Source: Babylonia areolata (taxonomy: Eukaryota > Mollusca > Gastropoda > Neogastropoda > Buccinidae). Taken from it: 64,000 bases of DNA. The stretch spans positions 69,570,081 to 69,634,080 of the forward strand of contig NC_134877.1 of NCBI RefSeq assembly GCF_041734735.1, given 5' to 3'. The notes below the pieces were generated by a model that was given only the letters and a program-made list of their open reading frames with translations, was not told where the DNA came from and searched no databases. Numbering within the stretch: position 1 is the stretch's first letter; every line of letters starts with the position of its first letter. Below, in pieces: positions 43,061 through 54,660 of the stretch. The position numbers were made by a program, and so were the translations under genes.

Positions 43061-44490
43061 ATGTTGGGGGGGAGAGTGTGGGTTATAAAATGGGTGGCGA
43101 CGTTGTGGTGGGGAGAGTGTGGGTTATAAAATGGGTGGCGACGTTGTGGTGGGGAGAGTGTGGGTTATGAAATGGGTGGCGACGTTGTGGTGGGGAGAGT
43201 GTGGGTTATAAATTGGGTGGCGACGTTGTGGTGGGGAGAGTGTGGGTTATAAAATGGGTGGCGACGTTGTGGTGGGGAGAGTGTGGGTTATAAAATGGGT
43301 GGCGACGTTGTGGTGGGGAGAGTGTGGGTTATAAAATGGGTGGCGACGTTGTGGTGGGGAGAGTGTGGGTTATAAAATGGGTGGCGACGTTGTGGTGGGG
43401 AGAGTGTGGGTTATAAAATGGGTGGCGACGTTGTGGTGGGGAGAGTGTGGGTTATAAAATGGGTGGTGACATTGTGGTGGGGAGAGTGTGGGTTATAAAA
43501 TGGGTGGCGACGTTGTGGTGGGGAGAGTGTGGGTTATAAAATGGGTGGCGACGTTGTTGTGTGGAGAGTGTGGGTTATAAAATGGGTGGCGACGTTGTTG
43601 TGTGGAGAGTGTGGGTTATAAAATGGGTGGCGACGTTGTGGTGGGGAGAGTGTGGGTTATAAAATGGGTGGCGACGTTGTTGTGTGGAGAGTGTGGGTTA
43701 TAAAATGGGTGGCGACGTTGTGGTGGGGAGAGTGTGGGTTATAAAATGGGTGGCGACGTTGTTGTGTGGAGAGTGTGGGTTATAAAATGGGTGGCGACGT
43801 TGTTGTGTGGAGAGTGTGGGTTATAAAATGGGTGGCGACGTTGTGGTGGGGAGAGTGTGGGTTATAAAATGGGTGGCGACGTTGTGGTGGGGAGAGTGTG
43901 GGTTATAAAATGGGTGGCGACGTTGTTGTGTGGAGAGTGTGGGTTATAAAATGGGTGGCGACGTTGTTGTGTGGAGAGTGTGGGTTATAAAATGGGTGGC
44001 GACGTTGTGGTGGGGAGAGTGTGGGTTATAAAATGGGTGGCGACGTTGTGGTGGGGAGAGTGTGGGTTATAAAATGGGTGGCGACGTTGTGGTGGGGAGA
44101 GTGTGGGTTATAAAATGGGTGGCGACGTTGTTGTGTGGAGAGTGTGGGTTATAAAATGGGTGGCGACGTTGTTGTGTGGAGAGTGTGGGTTATAAAATGG
44201 GTGGCGACGTTGTGGTGGGGAGAGTGTGGGTTATAAAATGGGTGGCGACGTTGTTGTGGGGAGAGTGTGGGTTATAAAATGGGTGGCGACGTTGTTGTGT
44301 GGAGAGTGTGGGTTATAAAATGGGTGGCGACGTTGTGGTGGGGAGAGTGTGGGTTATAAAATGGGTGGCGACGTTGTGGTGTGGAGAGTGTGGGTTATAA
44401 AATGGGTGGCGACGTTGTGGTGGGGAGAGTGTGGGTTATAAAATGGGTGGCGACGTTGTGGTGTGGAGAGTGTGGGTTATAAAATAGATG
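43060..44490 (+). repeat. 41-bp minisatellite, about 35 nearly identical copies (intron 15)
   Basis: Unit gtgggttataaaatgggtgg, cgacgttgtggtggggagag, t. From 43551 on, two subtypes (ttgtggtgggg and ttgttgtgtgg) are interspersed. High identity implies recent expansion. Confidence 0.97.
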
Positions 44491-45277
44491 GTTATGGTGG
44501 TGACTGTATGGTGGGGGGGTTGGGGGGGTATATGCTGGGTTGTGACGGGGCTGACTGAGTGGTGGCCTGACGGGCAGTGTGTGTGTTGGTTCAGGCTGGC
44601 TGGTGGACAGGGGTGTGCCGGGGCAGAGACCTCTTGGTAACGTCGTCCTCTCTTCTCCGCTCATGTCCCGTCCTTCCTCCCGCAGCCTTCCTTCCTTTCT
44701 TTTTCTCCTTGGTTTCTTTGGCTGCTGTTGGTCGGTCTGGCCTCCGCGCTCCCTCCTTCGCTCGCTCCGTGTCCTTGGTTGTCCATTTAAAAGCATGATG
44801 TTTTTCAGTTTTTTTGCATTCAGATTTATTACATGTTTTTGTGGGTTTTTTTTTTCTTTTGCAGCAGCTGGTTTTTTGTTGTTGTCTTTTTTGAGAGTCC
44901 ATGTTTGCTTTTGCGGCATAGATTTTTTTTTTTTATGAGGAGCAAATGATTAATTTCTTCCCTTCTCCCTCACCCCCTCCTTTTTGAAGAAAAATTCATG
45001 AAAAGGAGAGAAATGTATTTATATCCAAAAATAGATTAACCATCTTTAAAAATGAATTATAGAGGGGGGGGGGGCTGAAATGATTTTATTTTGCATTGCA
45101 GAAATGCTCCAGGATGCCCAACAACAGTGGTAGTTAGATGCAAGGAGTAGCTGTTGAAGAGTTCATTTTATGTTTGATACATATGTTTGTGTGTGTGTAT
45201 GTGTGTGTGTGTGTGTGTGTGTGATGGATTGAGGATGTAGAGACGTGTGCTCTAGCGGCTGTCTTCCTGTTTTTCAG
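44491..45277 (+). other. End of intron 15; possible extra exon near 44595
   Basis: After the array, ttggttcag at 44586-44594 is followed by 42 bp open in phase 0 and then gtaacg near 44637. This could be an alternative exon, but it has no family support. The rest contains T-rich tracts and a run of G near 45065. Confidence 0.25.
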
Positions 45278-45314
45278 CCCAATGTGAGAGAGGAACAGAG
45301 AGAGACGTACTGTT
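45278..45314 (+). CDS. GRK5: Tentative GRK exon 16 (residues 561-572)
   Basis: Proposed from splice signals only. A strong acceptor (ctgtcttcctgtttttcag) is followed by 37 bp open in the required phase 0, PNVREEQRETYC, and then a perfect donor gtaagt at 45315. The phase-1 end fits the start of the next proposed exon. There is no family similarity, since this region of GRKs is not conserved. If the donor is skipped, the frame ends at a TAG near 45393-45395, which would give an alternative short tail containing two adjacent cysteines. Confidence 0.4.
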
Positions 45315-46555
45315 GTAAGTTTAGTGTTGAGATGTGTGTTGCACAGCACAGGATCATCACACCTCCCACCCCCACCCCAAAAACACACACATAGGTAGTT
45401 CACTGTACAGAGGGGAGGAAGGAGGAAAGGGACTTGCTTTGTGGAAGCCTGCGTTGTGATGGCGGGTCACGCCATGTGACGGGGATTAGCTAGGGCCTGT
45501 CCAAGCACTTGCTGCTCAGATCATACGTGTTGTTGAGCTCAGCCTTGTTTTGTTGAGGAAGCATGTGACAATGTTTTATCGAGGTCTGAATATTGCCAGT
45601 AGCAGCTTTTGTTGGCCAAGTGTGGCAGGCGTTTTTGCTGCAGCTTTGTGTGTGTGCGCGTGTGTGCATGTCTGTGCGTGTATGTCACACGTCGAAGAGC
45701 ACAGAATGAGACAAATGGGCATCACACTCAGTGTGTCAGCTTTGCATTTTCTTGTCACCACCACCACCACCACCGCCTTTGTTTTTTGCCTTGAGGCTTG
45801 TACAAGAAAGTCCTCTATTCATTCATTTGTTCACTTTGGTATTTTTTCTTCTTTTAAATGTTGTTTATTGCAGCAGTGTTCTGATGTGAAAAGAGGCTGC
45901 AGACTGCTATATGTTTTATGTGGTTGGCTCTGCTTGAAGAGCCAAAAACAGCTGCATGCACATGACGGAAACATGACCATTCTCCTCCCCTCCCTTATGT
46001 CTTCTTATCCCGAACCATTTATTCTGACCTGCAGAGATCAAACCAAGACACAGTGACTGTAAAGGGGACTGCTTGATCCTGTTCGTTTCTTGCTGATAGC
46101 CAGTAAGTGTTAGCATTTGTGGCTCTAGCCATTTTTTGCATGCTACTTATAGTTATTTATTTCATTGTATTTGAAATGTGTAGCAAGCTGCAAAAGGATT
46201 TTATAGATGTTTTTTTGGTTGGGGGGGATAGTGTGTGTGTGTGTGAAAGAGAATGAGTGAACTTGGACTGGCTTGTTTTACTGAGGTCAAAGAATAAGCT
46301 ACAAGCTTCGTCACACCATGCTTTCACAAAAAAAGCATGAAAAATGAAAAAAAAAAAAAAAAGAAAGTCAGTGAGAGAGAGGGAGATCACAGAAATGTTT
46401 TGATCAACAGAGACGTACCTTACTCACCCATCATCAAATGGAATGCAGGCCACAGTTGTTGGAACTAGGCTGTAGATGACTTGAGAGACAGCAGATTGAT
46501 TCCATGGCTGACTGACGTTTTGAATGAAACGAGCACTGTGTCCATATCCATAGCT
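45315..46555 (+). other. Intron 16, first part, no gene seen
   Basis: Short TG tracts and an A-tract near 46347. The frame 45550-46056 has no family similarity and poor composition. Confidence 0.5.
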
Positions 46556-47950
46556 CTTTCAGACAGACTGACATTATGACTGAAACCAGCACTGTGTCCA
46601 TATCAATAGCTCTGTCAGATAGACTGATGTTATGACTGAAACCAGCATTGTGTTCATATCTATAGCTCTGTCAGACTGACTGATGTTGACTGAAACCAGC
46701 ACTGTGTCCATGTCTGTAGCTGTCAGACTGACTGACGTTATGACTGAAACCAGCACTGTTTCCATATCAATAGCTCTGTCAGATAGACTGATGTTATGAC
46801 TGAAACCAGCACTGTGTCCATATCTGTAGCTGTGAGACTGACTGACGTTGGCTGAAACCAGCACTGTGTCCATGTCTGTAGCTGTCAGACTGACTGACGT
46901 TGACTGAAACCAGCACTGTGTCCATATCAATAGCTCTGTCAGATAGACTGATGTTATGACTGAAACCAGCACTGTGTCCATATCTATAGCTCTGTCAGAC
47001 TGACTGACGTTATGACTGAAACCAGCACTCTGTCCATATCTGTAGCTGTCAGACTGACTGACGTTATGACTGAAACCAGCACTCTGTCCATGTCTGTAGC
47101 TCTGTCAGACTGACTGACGTTATGACTGAAACCAGCACTGTGTCCATGTCTGTAGCTGTCAGACTGACTGACGTTGACTGAAACCAGCACTGTGTCCATA
47201 TCAATAGCTCTCTCAGATAGACTGATGTTATGACTGAAACCAGCACTGTGTCCATATCTATAGCTCTGTCAGACCGACTGACGTTATGACTGAAACCAGC
47301 ACTGTGTCCATGTCTGTAGCTGTCAGACTGACTGACGTTGACTGAAACCAGCACTGTGTCCATATCTGTAGCTGTCAGACTGACTGACGTTATGACTGAA
47401 ACCAGCACTGTGTCCATGTCTGTAGCTGTCAGACTGACTGACGTTATGACTGAAACCAGCACTGTGTCCATGTCTGTAGCTCTGTCAGACTGACTGACAT
47501 TATGACTGAAACCAGCACTGTGTCCATGTCTGTAGCTGTCAGACTGACTGACGTTGACTGAAACCAGCACTGTGTCCATGTCTGTAGCTGTCAGACTGAC
47601 TGACGTTGACTGAAACCAGCACTGTGTCCATGTCTGTAGCTGTCAGACTGACTGACATTGACTGAAACCAGCACTGTGTCCATGTCAATAGCTCTGTCAG
47701 ACTGACTGACGTTATGACTGAAACCAGCACTGTGTCCATATCAATAGCTCTGTCAGACTGACTGACGTTATGACTGAAACCAGCACTGTGTCCATATCTA
47801 TAGCTCTGTCAGACTGACTGACGTTGACTGAAACCAGCACTGTGTCCATATCAATAGCTCTGTCAGACTGACTGACGTTATGACTGAAACCAGCACTGTG
47901 TCCATGTCTGTAGCTGTCAGACTGACTGACATTATGACCATGTTAATAGC
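46556..47950 (+). repeat. Minisatellite, 51-57-bp units, about 26 copies (intron 16)
   Basis: Unit tgtccatatctgtagctgtc, agactgactgacgttatgac, tgaaaccagcac, with optional ctc and atg insertions that create several length classes. Long - strand frames follow from units divisible by three. Confidence 0.97.
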
Positions 47951-48119
47951 TCTGTAAGCTTACTTGCTTTTGTGAAGATTTTGCCTGTGGAACTGGAAGT
48001 GTTACACACAGTATAATACTGCCTTTTATTTGAAAGCTTAATCAATTCAGATCAGAATTACTTTACAACAAGAATGTGAACATTGGGGTGTCTTTGTCAT
48101 TGCTTACTGTGTATGTTGA

Positions 48120-48200
48120 TGTTCCATGTGTGTTTGTGTGTATGTGGCGAGTGTGTGTACGTATGTGTGTGAGTGAGTGTGTGCGTGCATGTGAGCATGT

Positions 48201-48249
<49 letters not shown>

Positions 48250-48265
48250 CGAGAGAGAGAGAGTA
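48120..48265 (+). repeat. (TG)n-(GA)n microsatellite
   Basis: TG run to about 48237 followed by GA repeats to 48263. Confidence 0.95.
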
Positions 48266-49490
48266 TGTTTGCATGTGTGTGTGATGACTTTCAAGAATTT
48301 CAAGCATAAAATGGTGTAGGAAAGAGAATGTACCAAGCATACATAAAATGAAAATGATTGAAAACAGTGCAACACGTAGCTTGAATTGTTTCATTTCAGA
48401 TGGTTTACTTTGTATTGGTGTGTTGTGTGGGTGGATGGATGCATGGCTGAATGTTGTCCATGCACAGTTATGTGTTTCCGTTTATTTTATGTCACACATT
48501 CCACAGATTCCTTTTGGTGACTTCAGGTTGGTACTCTGATATTTCAGATTGTTTTTACATTATTGTTTTTGCATTAAAAAAAAAACAACAACCAATGAGA
48601 AAAGCCCAGATTGGTTAGTGACATAGGAATTCAAGCCCACTAATCTGTACATTTTATTTTTTTAAGTCATTTATTTATTTATTTGTTTTTCCTCTTTGTT
48701 TTTTTTTTTCAATCATACTTGGAGACAGAATTGATGTATACAGATATGAAGCTTCCCTCTGTTCCTTGTGTCAGTGGCTGAAGATGATGTTTTTCTCCCA
48801 GTTAGACAATTCCTGGGGTAGTTCGGGCTTGGGACAGTGTCACACAGGACTTGACCTCTGTTGTTTTCTGTGTATTGTGCTTGGAAATAAAATGCATCAG
48901 CCCACTATGTGCAGGTTAGGCTGCAGGCAGCACGATTGGATTTGCTTTAGATGCATTTCACTTCTTGTTCTTAGATGTATTTCACTTGAATGTTTGGCTG
49001 TTTTTTTGTTTTTTTTCTACTCCATATGGAATTCTCCTTCGGTTTTAGGTCTTATTGTGATATTGCTAGATTCATTTTTTCATAATGTCTGCCAATTGAA
49101 GGTCTAGTTTTTTGTTTTTGTTTTTTGGTGGTCTTTTTTTTTGGAGGGGTGGGGGGAGGGGGGAATAAGACACTGACCCTGTATCTCCACATCATTCTGT
49201 TCTACTTTTCCTTATGTATATACCTGTCTATATGTCAGTGATTTAAATTCAGAACATTTGTACCCTGAACCTGACACTCTCCTAAGCAGGCACAAAGGTT
49301 GCAGACATGCTTTTGCATTTATAAAAAAAACAAAACAAAAAAAACACCAGCTTGACACTGCAGGTGAGAGAGAGAGAGAGAGTGTTTCTCGTTTGAGTGT
49401 GAGTGGTTATGTATTTGTGTGAAATGTCTGAAGTGGGCTGTGTTACCTGTCTTTTCAGATGTCATTTATTGTTGGACATTGTCTTTGAAT
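48266..49490 (+). other. Intron 16, middle part, no gene seen
   Basis: T-rich tracts and a short (GA)n at 49366-49382. No recognisable element or coding sequence. Confidence 0.5.
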
Positions 49491-49494
49491 GTTG

Positions 49495-49812
49495 ATCAGT
49501 TTTGTAATCTGACTGGTTAAATTTAGGTAACTTTTTTTTATATACCTGGTTAAAATCTGGGTAATTTTTTTAACCTGAGTGGTTAAATCTGGGTAAATTG
49601 TGATCTGACTTGTTAGATCTGGGTAAATTTTGTAAGTTGACTGGTTAAATCTGGGTAAATTGTAATATGTCTGGTTAAATCTGGGTAAATTGTAATCCGG
49701 CTTGTTAATCTGGGTAAATTTTGTAAGCTGACAGGTTAAATCTGGGTAAATTGTAATATGTCTGGTTAAATCTGGGTAAATTTTGTAATCTTGACTGGTT
49801 AAATCTGGGTAA
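49495..49812 (+). repeat. Minisatellite, 29-33-bp unit, about 9 copies
   Basis: Units of the form tgactggttaaatctgggta, aattgtaatc, moderately diverged. Confidence 0.9.
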
Positions 49813-50194
49813 GTATGAGGCAGTATGGACACAGTGTCAACTCAGCAAGACATGTGAATGAAACTGTGAAAACTAAAAGAATGAACTCTAGAAATGTAAC
49901 TTTTGTTAGATTTCTGGTCTCTTCCATATCCAGTGTATGTGGAGTTTTGAAGTTGGTTAAACATGATTTGCGGTGGACAGAAGGTGGGAAGAAAACAGTA
50001 AGAACAGTGGAGGAGGCAGAGGCTGCCCTGTTAGCCGTATAACGTTGTGTATGTGTGTTGTGCCTTTTTCCTGCAATAATTCAGATATCTGCAATTTGTA
50101 GTGTTGTATTGGTGGATACTGATCCTGTTTTCCACTTCAGTGTCTTCATGTTGTTGTATAATGCACTAATGTACATGTACTGTTTCATGTGATG

Positions 50195-50405
50195 CGCTTA
50201 GAGCCCATCTATTGGGAGTTTGTGCCACATAAGTACAATATATTATTATTGCTATTGTTATTAATGTGAGTTTGCACCATATAAGTACAACATATTATCA
50301 CTGTTGTTATTATTGACTTGAGTTTGCGCCATATAAGTACAATATATTATCATCACTATTGCCATTAATAACATGAGTTGTGCCATATAAGCACTAAATA
50401 TTTTT
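50195..50405 (+). repeat. Tandem repeat, about 62-bp unit, 3-4 copies
   Basis: gagtttgtgccacataagta, caatatattattattgctat, with a variable ATT-rich end. Confidence 0.85.
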
Positions 50406-50509
50406 ATTATTAACCGGCTTTAGACGGGAACATGTCTGAAAGACTGATGGTGGAGGCAGTGTGGTGAGTGAGTGAAGGGTTGAACAGAGGAGAGCGGTGT
50501 TGTGTGCAG

Positions 50510-50536
50510 AACGAAGATGCCAACTCCAACTCCTAG
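50510..50536 (+). other. Possible alternative short last exon
   Basis: After tgttgtgtgcag the phase-0 frame needed from exon 15 reads NEDANSNS then TAG. This would end the protein 8 residues after the four arginines. The pyrimidine tract is weak and there is no family support. Confidence 0.15.
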
Positions 50537-50689
50537 AAGCAGTACAGGGGGAGCTGGTGGACACCGGGCTGAGGAGACAGACAGGGGGTGCAGGACCACA
50601 CCACCACCACACGGAGGGCAGGCGCTCTGTGACAGGGGGAGGGGGGTTGGGGGGGACGGGGAGGGGGGTTGGGGGGGGCAGGGAAAGAG

Positions 50690-50985
50690 ACAGCTGTCGG
50701 GTAGTTAGTGTTGTGCAGCTCAGCACTGTTGACCCACACAGACAGTTGTTGGGTAGTTAGTGTTGTGCAGCTCAGCACTGTAGACCCACACAGACAGTTG
50801 TTGGGTAGTTAGTGTTGTGCAGCTCAACACTGTAGACCCACACAGACAGTTGTTGGGTAGTTAGTGTTGTGCAGCGCAGTGCTGTAGACACACACAGACA
50901 GTTGTTGGGTAGTTAGTGTTGTGCAGCGCAGTGCTGTAGACACACACAGACAGTTGTCAGTTTCGTGTTTTGCAGTGCAGCGCTG
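50690..50985 (+). repeat. 52-bp minisatellite, 5-6 copies
   Basis: Unit cagttgttgggtagttagtg, ttgtgcagctcagcactgta, gacccacacaga; exact 52-bp spacing (50701, 50753, 50805). Confidence 0.95.
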
Positions 50986-51059
50986 TGAGACCCACACAGA
51001 CGGCTCGGTTGCTACAGGCAGGTGGGCTATGTGTGTGTGTGGTCTGTTCTGTGGCTGGT

Positions 51060-51490
51060 TGGAGTGTGTTGTGTCACCTGGAGATACAGACGTCACAGGG
51101 GGCACTGTGTGGAGATAGACACATCACAGAGGGCACTGTGTGGAGATACAAACATCACTGAGGGCGCTGTATGGAGATAGAGACGTCACAGAGGGCGCTG
51201 TGTGGAGATAGACACGTCACAGAGGGCGCTGTGTGGAGATAGACACGTCACAGAGGGCGCTGTGTGGAGATAGACACGTCACAGAGGGCGCTGTGTGGAG
51301 ATAGAGACGTCACAGAGGGCGCTGTGTGGAGATAGAGATGTCACAGAGGGCGCTGTGTGGAGATAGAGACATCACAGAGGGCGCTGTGTGGAGATAAGTC
51401 ACAGAGGGCGCTGTGTGGAGATAGAGACGTCACAGAGGGCGCCGTGTGGAGATAGAGACGTCACAGAGGGCGCTGTGTGGAGATAGAGAA
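51060..51490 (+). repeat. 31-bp minisatellite, about 13 copies
   Basis: Unit agatagagacgtcacagagg, gcgctgtgtgg. CG-containing, near identical. Confidence 0.96.
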
Positions 51491-51711
51491 ACAATACCTG
51501 GTGAATGAAAGTCGCCTGACAACTTAGCCATGTGTTGCAGCTTGGAGTGACAGAGCGACAGGTGATTGACACCTGGGAGGGGCGGAGCAACAAACTCCCC
51601 CCAGCACTGGAGGGTGGGGCCTGAGCACAGTGATTGACACCAGGGAGGGGCGGAGCACCATGCAGCTGGAGACCGGGACGTGTGCTGCTCCACCGCCACC
51701 ATTGTCCCCAG

Positions 51712-52068
51712 GACGTGTGCTGCTGTCAGCGTGGACAGGGGCATGATGCAGGCAGAGGAAGAAGAGACGCTGTCGGTGGGAAAGGCGGTTCACCTCAAAA
51801 GCAGCAGCAGCCGCCAGGGCCCTCCTCTCACCCCCATACCCAGCCCCAGCCCCAGCCCCACCCCCACCCCTTATTTATGTCCCACTCCCAGACTGTTCAG
51901 GTTCACCCATGGACGGCACTTTTTGTGTTGATGACGACAGCTGCACAAACCTTACCCGATTCAAATGTACACATCTGTGTATGTGTGTGTGCGCGCTTGC
52001 ACACATGCATCTGTGTTTGTGTGCCAGTGTATCATGTCGTGCATGTGTATGTTTCTGCTCATGAATGA
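51712..52068 (+). other. Possible alternative C-terminal exon (Cys-rich start, Pro-rich body)
   Basis: Acceptor-like ccaccattgtccccag, then a phase-0 frame starting DVCCCQRGQGHD and running to a stop at 52068 through a Pro/His-rich and then a TG-repeat-derived part. The CCC just after FRRRR would resemble the palmitoylated RQDCCGNC tail of GRK6. The repeat-derived end argues against use of the whole frame. Confidence 0.2.
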
Positions 52069-52264
52069 TTTGATGTTGTCAGTTTGTGTTGCCATGCCAT
52101 AAGACTTGATGATTGAAGTGTTTGTGTGTGTGTGTGTGTCTCTGTCTGTCTGTGTGTGCAGCAGGCCCAAGGTTTGTTGTGAACTGTTTGGGGCACTCTT
52201 TTCTCTCTTCCAATTGTTGGTACTGCCCGGTTGTATTGGGAGTCACTGTCTTGATGTGGACAGC

Positions 52265-52440
52265 AGATGGAAGTGACATGTTTGAACAGAGAAAAATCAG
52301 TGCAGGAAGTGACATGTTTGAACAGAGAAAAGACAGTGTAAGAAGTGACAAAGAGACAGTGTAAGAAGTGACATGTTTGAACAGAGAAAAGACAGTGTAA
52401 GAAGTGACATGTTTGAACAGAGCCAGAAAGGAAAGTCCGT
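52265..52440 (+). repeat. Short tandem repeat, about 37-bp unit, 4 copies
   Basis: Units gtgacatgtttgaacagaga, aaagacagtgtaagaa, with a shortened third copy. Confidence 0.9.
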
Positions 52441-52689
52441 GCAGGAAGCATGGACGAAAAGCTGGGTGCAGGCAAGTATTGTGCAAACAAGGGGAAGAGC
52501 TGTAGTGGTGGCAATGTTGTGGTCAGCCTCGTGATGGAGTAGAACAGGACTGGACAGTGATGACACTCTGGCCATTCCCCTTGTGACAAACCTGTACTGG
52601 TCTGGCTGCATGTTTTCTCCTCCCTCCCTCCTGTCCTATGCTTATCTATTATTTATTCACCTTTTTTTTCTTCTTTTTTTTTTTTTTTT

Positions 52690-52812
52690 AAGGCCTGACT
52701 AAGTGCGTTGGGCTACGCCGCTGGTCAGGCATCTGCTTGGCAGATGTGGTGTAGCGTATATGGATTTGTCCGAACGCAGTGACGCCTCCTTGAGCTACTG
52801 ATACTGATACTG
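52690..52812 (+). mobile_element. SINE tail, subfamily II (intron 16)
   Basis: aaggcctgactaagtgcgtt, ggctacgccgctggtcaggc, atctgcttggcagatgtggt, gtccgaacgcagtgacgcct, then the simple end actgatactgatactg. Preceded by a T-tract. Confidence 0.85.
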
Positions 52813-53136
52813 TCCTGTCCTGTGTCAGGACGCCCCCCCCACCACCACCCCAGCCCCTCTGCCCCCCCAGGCCTCCCCACTCCTCTCCCCACTTTGTCCT
52901 GGATAGTGTTTTTTTTTCATCTTCACCTCTACTCCCCCTTATCACCCCCTTCTCCCCCCCCTCTCCCCCTCCCCTCCCCCTCCCATCTTCTGTGGTTAAC
53001 CTGTCTGCTGGGTCTGACCATCTTGTGAGGGGAAGGGTGGGTGCAGCACACTCCCTCCTCCCTCCCTCCCTCAGCTCTGTGTGTGTGTGTGCACATGAAG
53101 GTGCTTACAAGTGTGTATGTGACTGTATGCACCCAG

Positions 53137-53222
53137 ACTTAGTCACGATGTTGAAGTCCATTGACACCCTACCTGACAGCAGCTCTTCTGTGCGGCGCCC
53201 CAAGGACTCTTCACAGAGTTGA
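53137..53222 (+). CDS. GRK5: Tentative last GRK coding exon (residues 573-600)
   Basis: After acceptor ctgtatgcacccag, a phase-1 entry reads YLVTMLKSIDTLPDSSSS and then VRRPKDSSQS, with the stop TGA at 53220-53222. A Ser-rich, basic tail of this kind resembles the Ser/Asn-rich end of GRK5 in composition, not in sequence. Direct splicing from exon 15 (phase 0) would hit a stop at once, so it needs exon 16 or another phase-1 exon. Total length would be 600 residues against 590 for human GRK5. Other tails are possible at 44.6, 50.5 and 51.7 kb. Confidence 0.4.
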
Positions 53223-54660
53223 GGGAGAAGTTGGAGGAGACTGAGCTCCATGCAGGCATTTAGGTGGTGGTATTTTTAAACAAGTATGTGAAGGTGCTGG
53301 CTCATGTAGATGTGATAGTGTGTTTGGTATTAATTTTTGTTTGCATGCGCTTCATGGTCATGACGGGTCAAGAGTTGGAACAGAAAGATTCCACAGATGG
53401 TAAACAGTTAATTGACATAACGCAGGTACCACGTTCCATTATCTGAACAGTTGTGGAGTGGTCAGGTCATTGTTTAGCATGTGACTGAATAGGGGAGGAG
53501 TGAAAGATTTTTCTCATGCTTCTGTTGTTTTTTTCTTAAAGAGAAAAGGGAGATTTTAGATTGTGTGGGGTAAACTGTTCTCAGTGATTTATTTCATTGA
53601 GGACTATTTTGTGAAAAACTGAATTTATATTATAGAAGACTGATTTTATAGATGATTTTAACCATCTTATTCTCTTGGGGCTTTATATATAAGCCAAGAA
53701 ATGCAAGGCTTTCCTATAATTAGTGACAGACGAGATACTGATGGGCGAGAAATACTGTATTTGAGTCATGGTGAAATTATTGTTGTGGTGAAGATCTGTT
53801 TTCTCTTGAAGGGAGCTAGTCAGCTTTCTGCTCTCTGAGTTTGTTAAACAGACTGATAGCTGACAGAGCCCTGTTTCTGTGCATGTGAAAATGTAACAGA
53901 CCTTGATGACAGTTTTGTCAGTTGGAAAAACTCTGTGTTCACCTCAAAATCTGTGTGAAGGTTTAAAGGATTTTTTTGGTCTTCACCTCAAAATCTATGT
54001 GAGGTTTGTCTTCACCTCAAAATCTATGTGTAGGTCAAGGATTTTGTCTGTACCTCAGAATTTTTCTGTTGGTCAGAGGGGAACATTTTTCCATTGCTCC
54101 TGGATGGTAGCTCTTCAGGTGTGGTGTGTGGGGTGCTGGGGCTGCTTGCTGAAAGACCGGTCAGCCCATGTGGTCATGTGACTCAGCGTGTGTGTGTGTG
54201 TATGTGTGTTGCTCACTCTTGTACTCTTCTCCTGACCCCCAGGTCCTTTTTCATAATGATATTAACTGTGTTTTGCGATTTGATGAGGACCCAGCTTTAA
54301 GGACTGCATCTCAGGATTGTACATAGTTGAGGAACAAGAAACCTGTGTCAGCACTTGTCGGTGCATGGTCATCGTTCCAGTCAGCACCGGAACTCATTGA
54401 GCACTTTTGTATTACTACTGCCAGTGAAGCATGCCCACAGTGGACACTGTCATCATGATACCGGCACATGGAATGCATTCATTATGTTGCTTGCTATTTA
54501 TTGCCATGGTTATATGGTAAAGGAGCTGTGTATGTGTGGGGATAGGGGGTGTTGGGGGTGTGGACATAGGGTAGTTTGTGTGGTTGATTATGTATGAATG
54601 TGTGTGTGTATGTTGTGTTTTTCATGACAGTTGTGTCATTAAAACTGACACCTGGTCATG
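53223..54660 (+). other. Likely 3' UTR of the kinase gene
   Basis: No recognisable coding sequence follows the proposed stop. An ATTAAA polyadenylation-like hexamer lies at 54638-54643. A short motif, cttcacctcaaaatctatgtg, is repeated three times near 53938-54035. The assignment depends on the tentative last exon being right; another ATTAAA lies near 54788. Confidence 0.3.

Noticed and set aside
42044-43062. Gly- or His/Pro-rich frames over the 41.6-43 kb arrays, resembling a glycine-rich or shell-matrix-like protein
   Set aside because: They follow the unit length, with the same content on both strands and breaks at every length variant.
45550-46056. Frame of 168 codons downstream of the proposed exon 16
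   Set aside because: No recognisable domain, TG-derived Cys/Val stretches, and His run from cac repeats; position inside an intron under the preferred model.
46574-47739. - strand frames up to 171 codons (MDTVLVSV... repeats)
   Set aside because: Translation of the 51-57-bp minisatellite; frame shifts follow unit-length changes and there is no other coding signal.
50497-50760. Frames of 68-87 codons with Gly/Arg-rich content
   Set aside because: Composition follows G-rich simple sequence (gggggtt runs). Only the 8-residue reading at 50510 is kept as a weak tail option.
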